27,258 bases of DNA from Asaia bogorensis (lineage in GTDB: Bacteria; Pseudomonadota; Alphaproteobacteria; Acetobacterales; Acetobacteraceae). Position numbers and translations under genes: made by a program. Positions 16,701 to 23,027 of the stretch are shown here, in pieces. How positions within the stretch are numbered: position 1 is the first letter of the stretch; each line of letters opens with the position of its first letter. A model generated the notes under the pieces. The model searched no databases. It was not told where the DNA came from and saw only the letters and a program-made list of their open reading frames with translations. Location of the stretch: NCBI GenBank assembly GCA_945871455.1, contig CAMBXJ010000005.1, positions 1-27,258 of the forward strand. Direction: 5' to 3'.

Positions 16701-18005
16701 GGCTATCACCGGATTGTCGCCGATCTCATGGCTGGCCTGGAACGGAGATCCGCCGGCACCGCCGATCGACAGCGCCGCGACACCGGCCCCTTTCAGAACG
16801 GGGATCGCGCCGACTTCGCTGGAGGCGGGCGGCAACGTGCCGGGCGGTGAGTCGTTCAACGACGTCAAACTGACATTGCCGCCGGCGTTCACGTTTACGC
16901 GAGCACCCTTCGCCTCGCCGCCCGCGCCACCGGAATAGTCCTGGCTGTAGGTTGACGCCCCGGCCGCACCGACGCTGGCCGCCAAAATACCGAACCCGAC
17001 ATCGGCCGGGAGCGGCGTGCTGCCACTGGTCAGCCGCCAGTCCCAGACGATGCCGATCGGGCCGGTGTTGGTGACCACGACCGCACCGGCACTGCCACCG
17101 ACAGCTCCGCCGCCACAGCCCGAGCCGTTATCGTCGCACTTGTTTCCGGAGCTGCCGCTGCCCTGTCCGGGCAGCCCGCCATTCGCGGTGGCGGAAATCC
17201 CCCGGAACCCGAAATTGGTGGTTTCGAGGGCATATCCCTTCGGTTGAAACGTGGAGAAAGACCCCACCACCGCCGCGCCGGATCGACCAATCGTGATGGC
17301 GCCGGAATTCACGACCGTCACGTTCCCCGCGGCGCCGCCGTTCCCCCCGTCGCCGTCATGATCGAAGGTCGGAAGTCCGTTGCTGGTGCCGTTAGAGGTC
17401 ACCGCCCCACCCGAGCCACCGGCCGTCTGCCCGACCAAGCCCATCGCCCCGGCCAATGTCCCCGATAATGTCAGGGGGGCGGTATTGCTCAACAGTGTGA
17501 CATCTCCGGCCGCGCCGCCCGCGCCCGCGTTCTGCTTGGCATCGGCGTTGGTGTAGTTTCCGCCTGGACCGCCGAGGGACTGCACCCAATAAAGCTGCGT
17601 GTCGCTCCCGCCCGGGACCGTCCCGCCGAGCGAAACGGCCCCGCTGTTGGTCGCCGTGATGGCTCCGGTCGCGCCTCCTCCGCCGGCATTCCCGGTGTCG
17701 GTGGAGTTTGACGATGATCCTGTCGTGCCCTTGATCCCAACGTTCACGCCGTAGGATGAAGACGGCGGCGTGGTGATCGTGATCGTGCCCTGGGTGGTGA
17801 TCTGGCTGGCGGTGCCTGGCGTGCCACTGTTGATGAACAGCGGTTGCGTGGATGCACCGGGCGGGATCGTGGCGGTGCATGGACTGCCCGAGCAGGTGAC
17901 CGTCTGCGCCACAACCGGGGCCGCCGAACCCGCCGACATCAATACGGCCAGCAGGGGCGCGCATCGCCATAGCGACCCAAACCAGCGCAATCCGGCTCGA
18001 TCCAT
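10722..18005 (-). CDS. Giant Gly-rich autotransporter (type Va secretion) with C-terminal beta-barrel
   Basis: One uninterrupted 2,427-aa frame. Residues 1-34 form a signal peptide (Arg-containing start, hydrophobic core LLAVLMSAGSAA, likely cleavage after VVA). The passenger, about 35-2020, is Gly/Ser/Thr/Asn-rich and is built from about 22 units with consensus (I/V)xAQS(I/V)GGGGGxGG preceded by a TxG-xxAxGI strand, as expected for a beta-helix. A linker leads to an outer-membrane autotransporter barrel from about 2152, with alternating strands and a terminal Phe (VVISVKF). Paired Cys occur at CSGSPC near the mature N-terminus and in other loops. Such proteins present adhesin-like surfaces; no protease or lipase motif is visible in the passenger. 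The frame continues upstream to 18194, but Met18005 is chosen because it starts a clean signal peptide and has a GGGGGA upstream. It converges with glnD and diverges from the aldolase gene. Confidence 0.93.
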   Translation of the reverse strand: MDRAGLRWFGSLWRCAPLLAVLMSAGSAAPVVAQTVTCSGSPCTATIPPGASTQPLFINSGTPGTASQITTQGTITITTPPSSSYGVNVGIKGTTGSSSNSTDTGNAGGGGATGAITATNSGAVSLGGTVPGGSDTQLYWVQSLGGPGGNYTNADAKQNAGAGGAAGDVTLLSNTAPLTLSGTLAGAMGLVGQTAGGSGGAVTSNGTSNGLPTFDHDGDGGNGGAAGNVTVVNSGAITIGRSGAAVVGSFSTFQPKGYALETTNFGFRGISATANGGLPGQGSGSSGNKCDDNGSGCGGGAVGGSAGAVVVTNTGPIGIVWDWRLTSGSTPLPADVGFGILAASVGAAGASTYSQDYSGGAGGEAKGARVNVNAGGNVSLTSLNDSPPGTLPPASSEVGAIPVLKGAGVAALSIGGAGGSPFQASHEIGDNPVIAGGTGGKAAGAVVLVKDAAINVAGTGFAGILVRSVGGAGGGGNIYADNSATVNTGGNDGNGGTGGNTAGAGASLAGAASVTTSGAYSPGIVALGIAGAGGVGSTYDTNDNPVGDAGGGGKGGSHIGSMDVELFDSATIRTSGIQSAAIVAESRGGDGGAGGARDTGQSGNAGRGGDAGSASDVNVTLSGAASIVTQGDYSPGIAARSLGGRGGNAGTANPNFGASPQVGGAGGNSGFVYIVLDGGTSVVTHGVSSPGINAVSTSGYGGGGSNDSAIFQNTGGTGGAGGQAGATISGQPPVVKAVQVSNQGRIGTTGDSSQGIVALAMSGGGGAGGTTGGLYAQGGTGSSAGVVGSILVENRAGGAIGTSGVGSHGILASAIGGGGGNGGSLDFANSGIGGAPALSASGGPVTVNSDGLIGTSGNNAHGILAQSIGGGGGNGGDAAGLFSIGGTGGAGGSGGTVSAAMTVGAIKTEGQQAHGINLQSIGGGGGNGGNATTESLFVAVAIGGSGGSGGDGGSVAFSGSGNLPSVVTTGSKSAGIVAKSIGGGGGSGGAAYALGVGPVFSSGIAVGGRCSAGQTCGGGNGGQVTVDLTNTFIATGASPELTAQTITASNTFPVDAFGVFAASIGGGGGIGGSASAAAVTAAIPVTKKIQAGVSVALSAGGSGGNGGSHLSGTNVAVSLNGGTTVTTLGNGSHGVLAMSVGGGGGEGGDSSALAATVGYNRAATLGNTTVYELAVTVAHGGTGGSGGSGGSVEVGVGGQAGGTTATGPASIVTYGDFANGVVAQSIGGGGGNAGFGATTSVNAGGARTLSAAVTIGSMGGNGGGGGGIGVIVYPQASITTYGDGANGIVAQSVGGGGGTSQGGTISVVGAFQFSPVKLPPDKVFTVQPSGTLNITMGEQGGNGGSGGGVTVDMQGGSILTRGNDSTGIMAQSVGHGGGLGGSAGSGASADNPISTYTGLRAFVSNVVLHNLPFTAISLSLSLGSDAAGVPGTGGGVIVNQAGGITTQGDWSTGIHAMSIGGGGGRGGVAAGAGSGSAQINLSAGVTGYGDGGSAGITLTNAQISTGTTTSGSSTGYAAFGVVGQSVGGGGGFAADGSDAANGTVLASDGVTVLGSTIALAGVYTGTGSGNGNGGAVSLFGSGTISTLGEAAHAVVLQSVGGGGGITGAGSSLYNTSLNGNGTIALSVGGGNASIGGGGSVAVNNATLAINTSGANAFGLLAQSIGGGGGLGFTQPGVPTTAALGGNYPFFGTNNGGAVNVTLASGSTIFTGGSGAHAIVLQSVGGGGGIAGYATGAGGTPTLSTTPATRFTTAGNGGVVAATIGGTIRTFGDGAFGILAQSIGGGGGLLGDSTTGTLYAGPTGIPNGGNRAGNVTITQSGSITTSGTNSVAIFAQSSAAGNFGFNGGIAGTVTVNVNGSVTGGSGPQGAGIWVADGQYNVSPTNSIVVGSTGRVSAASGVAITYTGNQSVDVTNSGVITGSISVNRGIVTNHGTWSTGTNSVANVVNPGVLIIGSPAGLTRSNLVGNLTQTASGLLSTGTDFVNRRAGLLTVQGDAVLAGRVSPVLTTVLPNIALPILSVSGTISGALSGAPSSLFGYGVTRSGNTISLTATSANFNPPGYNLPDSRAATAGHLQAAWDRGGGPELGALFALLGNTADAGGAAAYSAQLRQLSPDSTFAPGARATAGAQNFANATLSCPQFEGTTAMLVEGNCGWMRITGRTASQSSGNGVSDFKLDTTTWQIGGQQQVAPGWFVGGSLAYENTWLSSTDGLNKGNGQAGFGALTVKYQTGPWLFAASAFGGAGQFNASRTITLPGFASIAKGSPDTSNMGVLLRAGYTIGREEFYLRPNISLSTIHVRTGAYRENGAGALNLSVDSAQQTTAMLTPMLEIGGRVALDDGMVLRPFLTAGISVLSNDAWKQTGRLTGAAPGTGGFTTTVPMDQVVGRVGAGVQLYTGKLMDFRLQYDGEYGGNLTAHGGSVVISVKF
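12636..16620 (-). repeat. Coding repeat array: about 22 Gly-rich passenger units of the autotransporter
   Basis: On the plus strand this appears as recurrent runs of CCGCC(A/G)CC(A/G)CC next to GAT or GAC, each encoding S(I/V)GGGGG on the minus strand. Thirteen units keep the exact S(I/V)GGGGG core. Others are degraded (for example SLGGRGGNAG, SVGHGGGLGG, SRGGDGGAGG), mainly towards the N-terminal end of the passenger. Spacing is irregular, from about 35 to about 90 codons, so this is not a simple tandem array. Confidence 0.85.
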
Positions 18006-18197
18006 CACGTCCCCCAGTCCGATATTATTTGGTAGGAAATCATGCTCGCGAGACACACACAAGCAGGATGAGGTTGTAAAATGTAACAAATATCGCATTT
18101 TCGCCACGCCTCCGTGCGAGGTTGCACGACGCGGCAAGGTCCCGCACGATAGGGAATCCCGGCATGGGGCCGGACCGTACCCGACCGGAGGCAATGC
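18006..18197. promoter_or_regulatory. Divergent promoter region between the autotransporter and class II aldolase genes
   Basis: The stretch from about 18020 to 18110 is clearly more AT-rich than the rest of the window (GATATTATTTGG, GTTGTAAAATGTAAC, AAATATCGCATTTTC) and is the most likely site of the autotransporter promoter. It contains an 8-bp palindrome CTCGCGAG at 18045-18052. On the other side, GGAGG at 18187-18191 is the ribosome binding site of the aldolase gene, seven bases ahead of its ATG. No -35/-10 pair can be named with confidence. Confidence 0.4.
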
Positions 18198-18956
18198 ATG
18201 TCAGCCGCGCTGCAACTGAAGCCCGAAATGTCCGAAGCCGAATGGGAAACCCGCTGCGAACTCGCCGCGCTGTACCATGTGATCAACCATCTCGGCTGGA
18301 CCGACCTGATCAACACCCATATGTCGGCCCGCATCCCCGGGGAGCCGAACCATTTCCTGATCAACAACTACGGGGAGATGTTCGACGAGATCACCGCGTC
18401 GTCCCTGGTCAAGATGGACATGGACGGCAATGTCCTGAGCCCGGGCGGCAAGTTCAACAATGCCGGCCTGATTATCCACTCCGGCGTCTACAAGGCTCGG
18501 CCGGACGCCAACTGCGTGCTGCACACCCACACCCGGGCCGGCGCCGGCGTGTCGCTGCTGAAGAAGGGTCTCAGGCCGATCAGCCAGGACCACCTGCATG
18601 TGTTCGACGACGTCGTGTACCACGAATACGGCGTGCCGGCGACGAAGGAAGAATGCGACGCGCTCGGCGTAAGCTGCGCCAGCGGAAGCTGCGTCGTGCT
18701 GATGAACCACGGGCTTCTGACCCTGGGCGAAACGATCCACGGCGCGATGATGCGTCTCTATATGCTGGAACGCGCCTGCGAACTGGAACTGATCGCCCGC
18801 ACCCTCGATGAGCCTCCGGTCATCATTGATGAATACGTGCAGCAGAAAGCCGCCGAACGCATGAAGAAGATGCGCCCGACCCATGCCTATGGCCTGGGCG
18901 AATGGAAGGGCCTGGTTCGCACCGCCGAACGCAAGGGCTTCGACTGGCGCCGCTGA
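18198..18956 (+). CDS. Class II aldolase/adducin family protein
   Basis: This 252-aa protein has the class II aldolase fold. These zinc enzymes cleave or form aldols on sugar phosphates or hydroxy-ketones (fuculose-phosphate aldolase, ribulose-5-phosphate epimerase), but many family members have other or unknown roles. Visible zinc-site elements are HTHTRAG (His109, His111) and a later His in MNHGLL (about 171). The N-terminal helix ELAALYHVINHLGWTDLINTH, with HMSARIP after it, is typical of the adducin-like subgroup. GGAGG sits seven bases before the start. A strong hairpin and then a TauD-type dioxygenase gene follow 52 bp later on the same strand. The substrate is not identifiable. Confidence 0.92.
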   Translation: MSAALQLKPEMSEAEWETRCELAALYHVINHLGWTDLINTHMSARIPGEPNHFLINNYGEMFDEITASSLVKMDMDGNVLSPGGKFNNAGLIIHSGVYKARPDANCVLHTHTRAGAGVSLLKKGLRPISQDHLHVFDDVVYHEYGVPATKEECDALGVSCASGSCVVLMNHGLLTLGETIHGAMMRLYMLERACELELIARTLDEPPVIIDEYVQQKAAERMKKMRPTHAYGLGEWKGLVRTAERKGFDWRR

Positions 18957-18963
18957 TGTCATG

Positions 18964-18989
18964 GGGAGCGGGCAAACGCGCCCGCTCCC
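18964..18989 (+). terminator. Hairpin between the aldolase and dioxygenase genes
   Basis: GGGAGCGGGC (18964-18973) pairs perfectly with GCCCGCTCCC (18980-18989) around a 6-base loop, eight bases after the aldolase stop codon. It is followed by TGTCGTC rather than a T-run, so it may be a weak terminator or a processing/stability stem inside an operon rather than a full stop. It ends 7 nt before the GGGGAGG ribosome binding site of the next gene. Confidence 0.5.
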
Positions 18990-19008
18990 TGTCGTCGGGG
19001 AGGACACA

Positions 19009-19899
19009 ATGACGCTGGACACGCGGCCGGTGCGCCCGGATTTCGTCACGGAAATCGGCGGGATCGATCTTAGCCGCCCCATCGACGACGCCACGAGACG
19101 CGCGATCTGGGATGCGATCGACCGGTATTCCGTGCTGGTGTTTCATGACCAACGCCTGACCGATGCGCAACTGCGCGATTTCGCCGCCGGCTTCGGTCCG
19201 CTGGAGATCGGCCGGTCCGCGGCTCGTCCGGGGCGACGGCGGCTGGAAATTCCGCAGATCGGCGATATCTCCAACCTGAATGAGGACCATCAGGTCCGCG
19301 ACCTGCACGACCGCCGCCGGCTGGACAGCCTGGGCAACCGGTTGTGGCACACCGATGCGTCCTACATGCCGGTCCCCGTCGTGCTGGGACTGCTGCATGC
19401 GGTGACGATCCCGCCGCCGAGCGCGTTCGGCAACGGCGAGACGGAGTTTGCGGATATGCGGGCGGCGTATGATGCGCTGCCGGATCCGACGAAGACCGCG
19501 CTGGACGATCTGGTGATCGAGCACGACGTGTTCTGGTCTCGCGGCCAAATCGGCTTCACCGAATTCCCGGCGGGGGAACGGGAGCAATACCCACCGTCTT
19601 CACAACGGCTGGTGCGGCTGCATCCGGGATCGAAGCGCAAGACGCTGTATCTGTCGGCGCATGCATCGCATGTCGTGGGATGGCCGGTCGCCGATGGGCG
19701 GTTGTTGCTGGTCGATCTGAACGCCCACGCGACCCAGCCGCAATTCGTCTACAGCCACACATGGCGAGTCGGCGATCTGGTGATCTGGGACAACCGCTGC
19801 ACCATGCATCGCGGCCGCCCGCATGCGGAAAACCAGGCACGCGACCTGCGACGGGCGACGACTCTGGATACCGGGTCCACCCTGGAACAGGCGGCCTGA
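19009..19899 (+). CDS. TauD/TfdA family Fe(II)/2-oxoglutarate-dependent dioxygenase (1)
   Basis: A 296-aa enzyme of the taurine/2,4-D dioxygenase family, which hydroxylates substrates using 2-oxoglutarate and O2. The iron facial triad is clear: His114 and Asp116 in LWHTDASY, and His267 in DNRCTMHRG after GDLVIWDN. The Arg-rich RDLRRATT near the end supplies the 2-oxoglutarate-binding Arg. The overall pattern (IGGIDLSRPI at the start, NRLWHTDASY, DNRCTMHRGRP) resembles the TfdA branch more than true TauD. The start follows GGGGAGG by five bases; an open frame upstream overlaps the aldolase gene and is rejected. A HAD hydrolase gene starts 8 bp after its stop codon. The substrate is unknown. 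Confidence 0.93.
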   Translation: MTLDTRPVRPDFVTEIGGIDLSRPIDDATRRAIWDAIDRYSVLVFHDQRLTDAQLRDFAAGFGPLEIGRSAARPGRRRLEIPQIGDISNLNEDHQVRDLHDRRRLDSLGNRLWHTDASYMPVPVVLGLLHAVTIPPPSAFGNGETEFADMRAAYDALPDPTKTALDDLVIEHDVFWSRGQIGFTEFPAGEREQYPPSSQRLVRLHPGSKRKTLYLSAHASHVVGWPVADGRLLLVDLNAHATQPQFVYSHTWRVGDLVIWDNRCTMHRGRPHAENQARDLRRATTLDTGSTLEQAA

Positions 19900-19907
19900 G
19901 CTACCGG

Positions 19908-20585
19908 ATGCCCCTGTCCCTGGTAATTTTCGACTGCGATGGGGTCCTGATCGACAGCGAGGGGATCTGCAACCGCATCGTCGCGGCGATGCTGACGGAG
20001 ATCGGCTGGCCGATGACGGCCGACGAGTCGCACACCCGCTTCATAGGTCTTTCCTTTTACGACATGCAGCCACGCATAGAGGCGCATCTGGGGCGCGGAC
20101 TTGGCGTGGATTGGGTCGATACGGTCGTATCGCGCGTGACGGCCGCGATGGCTGACGAGGTGGAAATGGTGCCCGGTGCCCGCCTCGCGCTGGATTCGGT
20201 AACGGCGATGGGACTGCCCTGGCGTGTCGCGTCCAACTCGTCCCATGTGGAAATGGATGCCAAGTTCCGCCGCACCGGCTTGCTGGACCTGGTCGCCGGC
20301 CGGGTGCACAGCGCGGTGGACGTGATCGCGCGCGGTGGCGCCGGAAAGCCCGCGCCGGATGTCTACCTGGCTGCCGCCGCCGCCGAGGGCGTGCCACCGC
20401 ACACCTGCCTGGCGATCGAGGACTCGGTCGCCGGCGCGCGCGCCGCGGTTGCCGCCGGGATGACGTGCTACGGATACAGTCCGGACGACGATGGCGCGCA
20501 TCTCCGTGCGGCGGGGGCCGAACCGTTCCGGTCCATGCATGCAATACCGGACCTGCTGCGCGCCGCCATGGAGGGCATGCGGTGA
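19908..20585 (+). CDS. HAD-superfamily hydrolase (beta-phosphoglucomutase/phosphatase-like)
   Basis: The 225-aa protein has all four HAD motifs: FDCDGVLIDSE (nucleophile Asp9, acid/base Asp11), ASNSS (motif II), GKPAPDVYL (motif III Lys) and IEDSVAGARAA (motif IV). The cap inserted after motif I is helical, as in phosphoglycolate phosphatases and beta-phosphoglucomutases, so phosphatase or phosphomutase activity on a small metabolite is likely. The start has no good ribosome binding site and lies 8 bp after the preceding dioxygenase stop, so coupled translation is probable. Its own stop TGA overlaps the GTG start of hemJ (GTGA). Confidence 0.92.
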   Translation: MPLSLVIFDCDGVLIDSEGICNRIVAAMLTEIGWPMTADESHTRFIGLSFYDMQPRIEAHLGRGLGVDWVDTVVSRVTAAMADEVEMVPGARLALDSVTAMGLPWRVASNSSHVEMDAKFRRTGLLDLVAGRVHSAVDVIARGGAGKPAPDVYLAAAAAEGVPPHTCLAIEDSVAGARAAVAAGMTCYGYSPDDDGAHLRAAGAEPFRSMHAIPDLLRAAMEGMR

Positions 20586-21034
20586 CGATCGACGTGCTGA
20601 GCGTTTTCTATCCCTGGACCAAGGCGCTGCATATCATTGCGATGGTGGCATGGATGGCGGGGATGTTCTATCTGCCGCGCCTTTATGTCTACCATTGCGA
20701 CATGCAACCCGGATCGCGCGAGAGCGAGCGGTTCAAGGTGATGGAATACCGGTTGCTGAAGCAGATCATCAACCCGGCGATGATCGCGACCTGGATATTC
20801 GGGATTCTGCTGATGCTGACCCCCGGCGCGATCGATTGGACGTCGGGCTGGTGGCACGTGAAGCTGACCGCGGTGCTGCTGATGTCGGGCTTCCACGGCG
20901 CCATGTCGAAATGGCGGCGGGAGTTCATGGAAGACCGCAACAGGCGATCACATCGTTACTATCGCTTCGCCAATGAGGTGCCGACTCTCCTGCTGATGGT
21001 CATCGTCGTCATGGTGATCGTGCGGCCATTCTGA
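20582..21034 (+). CDS. hemJ: Protoporphyrinogen IX oxidase HemJ
   Basis: The 150-aa integral membrane protein matches HemJ, which oxidises protoporphyrinogen IX to protoporphyrin IX in heme synthesis in most alphaproteobacteria and cyanobacteria. Diagnostic segments are WTKALHIIAMVAWMAGMFYL (with the conserved His of the first membrane segment), YLPRLYVYHC, WHVKLTAVLLMSGFHG and a C-terminal FANEVPTLLLMVIVVMVIV. Four membrane segments are apparent, and length is usual for the family. The start is taken as GTG at 20582, which overlaps the stop of the HAD gene in GTGA. No other ATG gives the full first membrane segment. It ends just before a large inverted repeat that probably terminates its transcript. 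Confidence 0.93.
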   Translation: MTIDVLSVFYPWTKALHIIAMVAWMAGMFYLPRLYVYHCDMQPGSRESERFKVMEYRLLKQIINPAMIATWIFGILLMLTPGAIDWTSGWWHVKLTAVLLMSGFHGAMSKWRREFMEDRNRRSHRYYRFANEVPTLLLMVIVVMVIVRPF

Positions 21035-21051
21035 ATGGCGCGGTTGGTTGA

Positions 21052-21305
21052 AGGAAGGCAAGCCTCGGGGCTCCGCCCCGAACCCCGCGAGGGGCTTTGC
21101 CCCCTCGACCCCCACCAAGGCTGGGCCTTGGATCCCGTTTGTTGGGTCAGGGGGAAAGGGGGCCTACCGTGTCGTTTCAACCACCGTGTCGGCCCCCTTT
21201 CCCCCTGACCCAATAGATCGCGGTCCAGGGGCCGCAGCCCCTGGTGGGTTCGAAGGGCAAAGCCCTCGTGGGGTTTGGGGCGGAGCCCCAACGCTTTCTT
21301 TCCTT
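21052..21305. repeat. Large imperfect inverted repeat between convergent genes, probable bidirectional terminator
   Basis: Two arms of about 110 nt face each other. The innermost part is perfect over 23 nt: 21142-21164 (TTGGGTCAGGGGGAAAGG...) pairs with 21191-21213 around a 26-base loop. The outer parts contain matching blocks GGGGCTCCGCCCC / GGGGCGGAGCCCC, GGGCTTTGCCC / GGGCAAAGCCC and CCCACCA / TGGTGGG, with a few mismatches. It fills the space between the hemJ stop and the stop of the convergent dioxygenase gene. Elements of this GC-rich form are, from general knowledge, frequent between genes in Acetobacteraceae and relatives. It could fold in RNA from either strand. No transposase or coding frame is associated. 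Confidence 0.85.
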
Positions 21306-21313
21306 CACCCGCC

Positions 21314-22159
21314 CTAGGCCGGCACCGCGCCCCCCATCGTCGTGCGATGCATCAGGCGGCGCTGCGGCATGTCGTAGTCCTGCACGGCCCGATGTTGCAC
21401 GGTGCAATTGTCCCACATCAGCACATCCCCCTTGCGCCACTGATGGCGATAGATATGGGCCGGCTTGACGATATGGTCGGCCAGCGCGGCGATCAGCGCC
21501 TCGGCTTCGTCCGCGTCCAGGCCTTCGATCCCGGTGCAGTCGTCGCGCATGACATAGAGGCATTTGCGGCCGGTGTGCGGATGGGTGCGCGCGATCGGAT
21601 GCCGGACCGGCGGGTTGCGGTCGATCTCTGACTGGGACGGCGGGAAGGCGCGCTTGCGGCCCGTGAAGTCGAACACGGCATAGCGCCCCTCGATGCGCTG
21701 ACATAGCGCCCGCGGCAGAGAGTCCCAGGCGGCAGCGGCACTGGCAAACTCGGTATCGCCCAGGGTCAGGCCAAACAGGTCGGGGATTTCCAGCGCATAC
21801 AGCATGGTCCCGCGGGGCGGGCGCGCCGTGTAGCACATGTCGGAATGCCAGTTCTCCCCCGCGCGCCGGATGCCGATCGGGCGGCCGTCTTCGGTGATGT
21901 TGGACACCACGACGATTTCCGGACTGCCCGGCACGCTCCAGCGTTCGCCGAAGACGTTGAACTCGATCTCTCCGAAGCGGCGGGAGAAGGCGACCTGTTG
22001 CGGCGGCGTGATGTCCTGGTCGCGGAAGAAGATGACGCCGTGTTCGTTGTAGGCATGCTCGATGGCGGCAAAGGTCGGGGCGTCGAGGGGTTGGGACAGA
22101 TCGACACCGCGGATTTCGGCACCGGCACTGGCGCCGGTTGGGATGACCTCGACGGACAT
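21314..22159 (-). CDS. TauD/TfdA family Fe(II)/2-oxoglutarate-dependent dioxygenase (2)
   Basis: A second, divergent family member of 281 aa. His105 and Asp107 in NWHSDMCY and His256 in NCTVQHRA form the iron site; RRLMHRTTM near the C-terminus holds the likely 2-oxoglutarate Arg. N-terminal GAEIRGVDLSQPL and GVIFFRDQDITPPQQV are typical of the family. The start at 22159 is fixed by AGGAGG in CAGGAGGATTGCCC-ATG; the frame extends further upstream without signals. It lies 94 bp after the SDR gene on the same strand, so the two may form one transcript. The stop lies 9 bp from the large inverted repeat. It is not a recent duplicate of the 19009-19899 enzyme, as the two differ over most of their length. 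Confidence 0.93.
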   Translation of the reverse strand: MSVEVIPTGASAGAEIRGVDLSQPLDAPTFAAIEHAYNEHGVIFFRDQDITPPQQVAFSRRFGEIEFNVFGERWSVPGSPEIVVVSNITEDGRPIGIRRAGENWHSDMCYTARPPRGTMLYALEIPDLFGLTLGDTEFASAAAAWDSLPRALCQRIEGRYAVFDFTGRKRAFPPSQSEIDRNPPVRHPIARTHPHTGRKCLYVMRDDCTGIEGLDADEAEALIAALADHIVKPAHIYRHQWRKGDVLMWDNCTVQHRAVQDYDMPQRRLMHRTTMGGAVPA

Positions 22160-22253
22160 GGGCAATCCTCCTGTTGGTCGGGCTCTTGGGGCGGGACCCG
22201 GGGAGCGTATCCAATTCGCCGAGGTGTGCAAGCCGGACGGAATAGCGCGCGCA

Positions 22254-23000
22254 TTACGTCATATATGCCCCGCCATTCACGTGGATGGACTGGCCGGTGA
22301 TGTACCGCGCCTGATCCGAACACAGGAACCGCACCATCGCCGCGATCTCCTCGGGCTTCCCGCGCCGCCCCAACGGCGAATCCGGCAGCGCCGCCCGCCC
22401 TGAATTGCCCCCGGCGGCAAATCCCCGAATGGTCTCGATCGAGCCAGGCACCACCGTGTTGACGGTGATATTGTCCCCCGCCAACTCCTTCGCCAACGCC
22501 CGGGTCAAACCGACCATCCCGGCCTTCGCGGTGATCGCGTGCACCCGCCCGATGGCACCCACATGGGACGATATGCCGCCCAGATTGACGATCGTGCCGC
22601 CGCCCGCCGCGATGAGATGCGGCGCCGCGGCATGAGCGCAGTAGAACGCCCCGTCGATGGTCGTGCTCATGATCTCCCGCCACTCCTCCGGCGTCATGTC
22701 GGCGAACTTCGTCTGCCGGCGGATGGAGGCGTTGTTGACCAGCACGTCCAGGCGGCCAAACCGGGCGACCGTCGCCTCGACCAGACCCTTGGCCTGAGCG
22801 TGATCGGAAATATCCGCCATGTGGGTCTCGGCATCGACACCGGCTTCCCGCACCAGGCGAGCGGTCTCCCGCGCGTCGGCTTCGGATTGGCGGGCGGTGG
22901 TCATGATGCGAAACCCGTCATCAGCCAGTGCCAACGCGATCGCTCGGCCAATATTCAGCGCGCTCCCGGTCACCAGCGCGACCTTGCGTTCATCCACCAT
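22254..23000 (-). CDS. Short-chain dehydrogenase/reductase (SDR) family protein with atypical active site
   Basis: The 248-aa protein has the classical SDR Rossmann fold: dinucleotide-binding TGSALNIGRAIA (11-22), NNAS (89-92), the LTRALAKEL helix, NTVVPG and the C-terminal ITGQSIHVNGG. The catalytic region is unusual. The Lys of YxxxK is present (Lys159, in HAITAKAGM), but the Tyr position holds Ala155, with His154 beside it, and Ser144/145 are shifted relative to the usual Ser-x12-Tyr spacing. I recall other SDRs with a similar HxxTAKAG segment, so this may be a subfamily feature rather than decay; that recollection was not checked. AGGAGG lies just upstream of Met23000; the open frame further upstream is tandem-repeat DNA. 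NAD(P)-dependent oxidoreductase activity is plausible but not assured. Confidence 0.88.
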   Translation of the reverse strand: MVDERKVALVTGSALNIGRAIALALADDGFRIMTTARQSEADARETARLVREAGVDAETHMADISDHAQAKGLVEATVARFGRLDVLVNNASIRRQTKFADMTPEEWREIMSTTIDGAFYCAHAAAPHLIAAGGGTIVNLGGISSHVGAIGRVHAITAKAGMVGLTRALAKELAGDNITVNTVVPGSIETIRGFAAGGNSGRAALPDSPLGRRGKPEEIAAMVRFLCSDQARYITGQSIHVNGGAYMT

Positions 23001-23027
23001 GCTGCATCCTCCTGTCACTGTCGTTGC

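Noticed and set aside
19009..22159. Recent duplication of the two TauD-type dioxygenase genes
   Set aside because: Only the family motifs match; the N-terminal and central sequences and the lengths differ, so they are old paralogues or independent acquisitions.
21177..22214. 345-aa minus-strand frame overlapping the second TauD-type gene
   Set aside because: It is out of frame with the dioxygenase, runs into the large inverted repeat and shows no domain.
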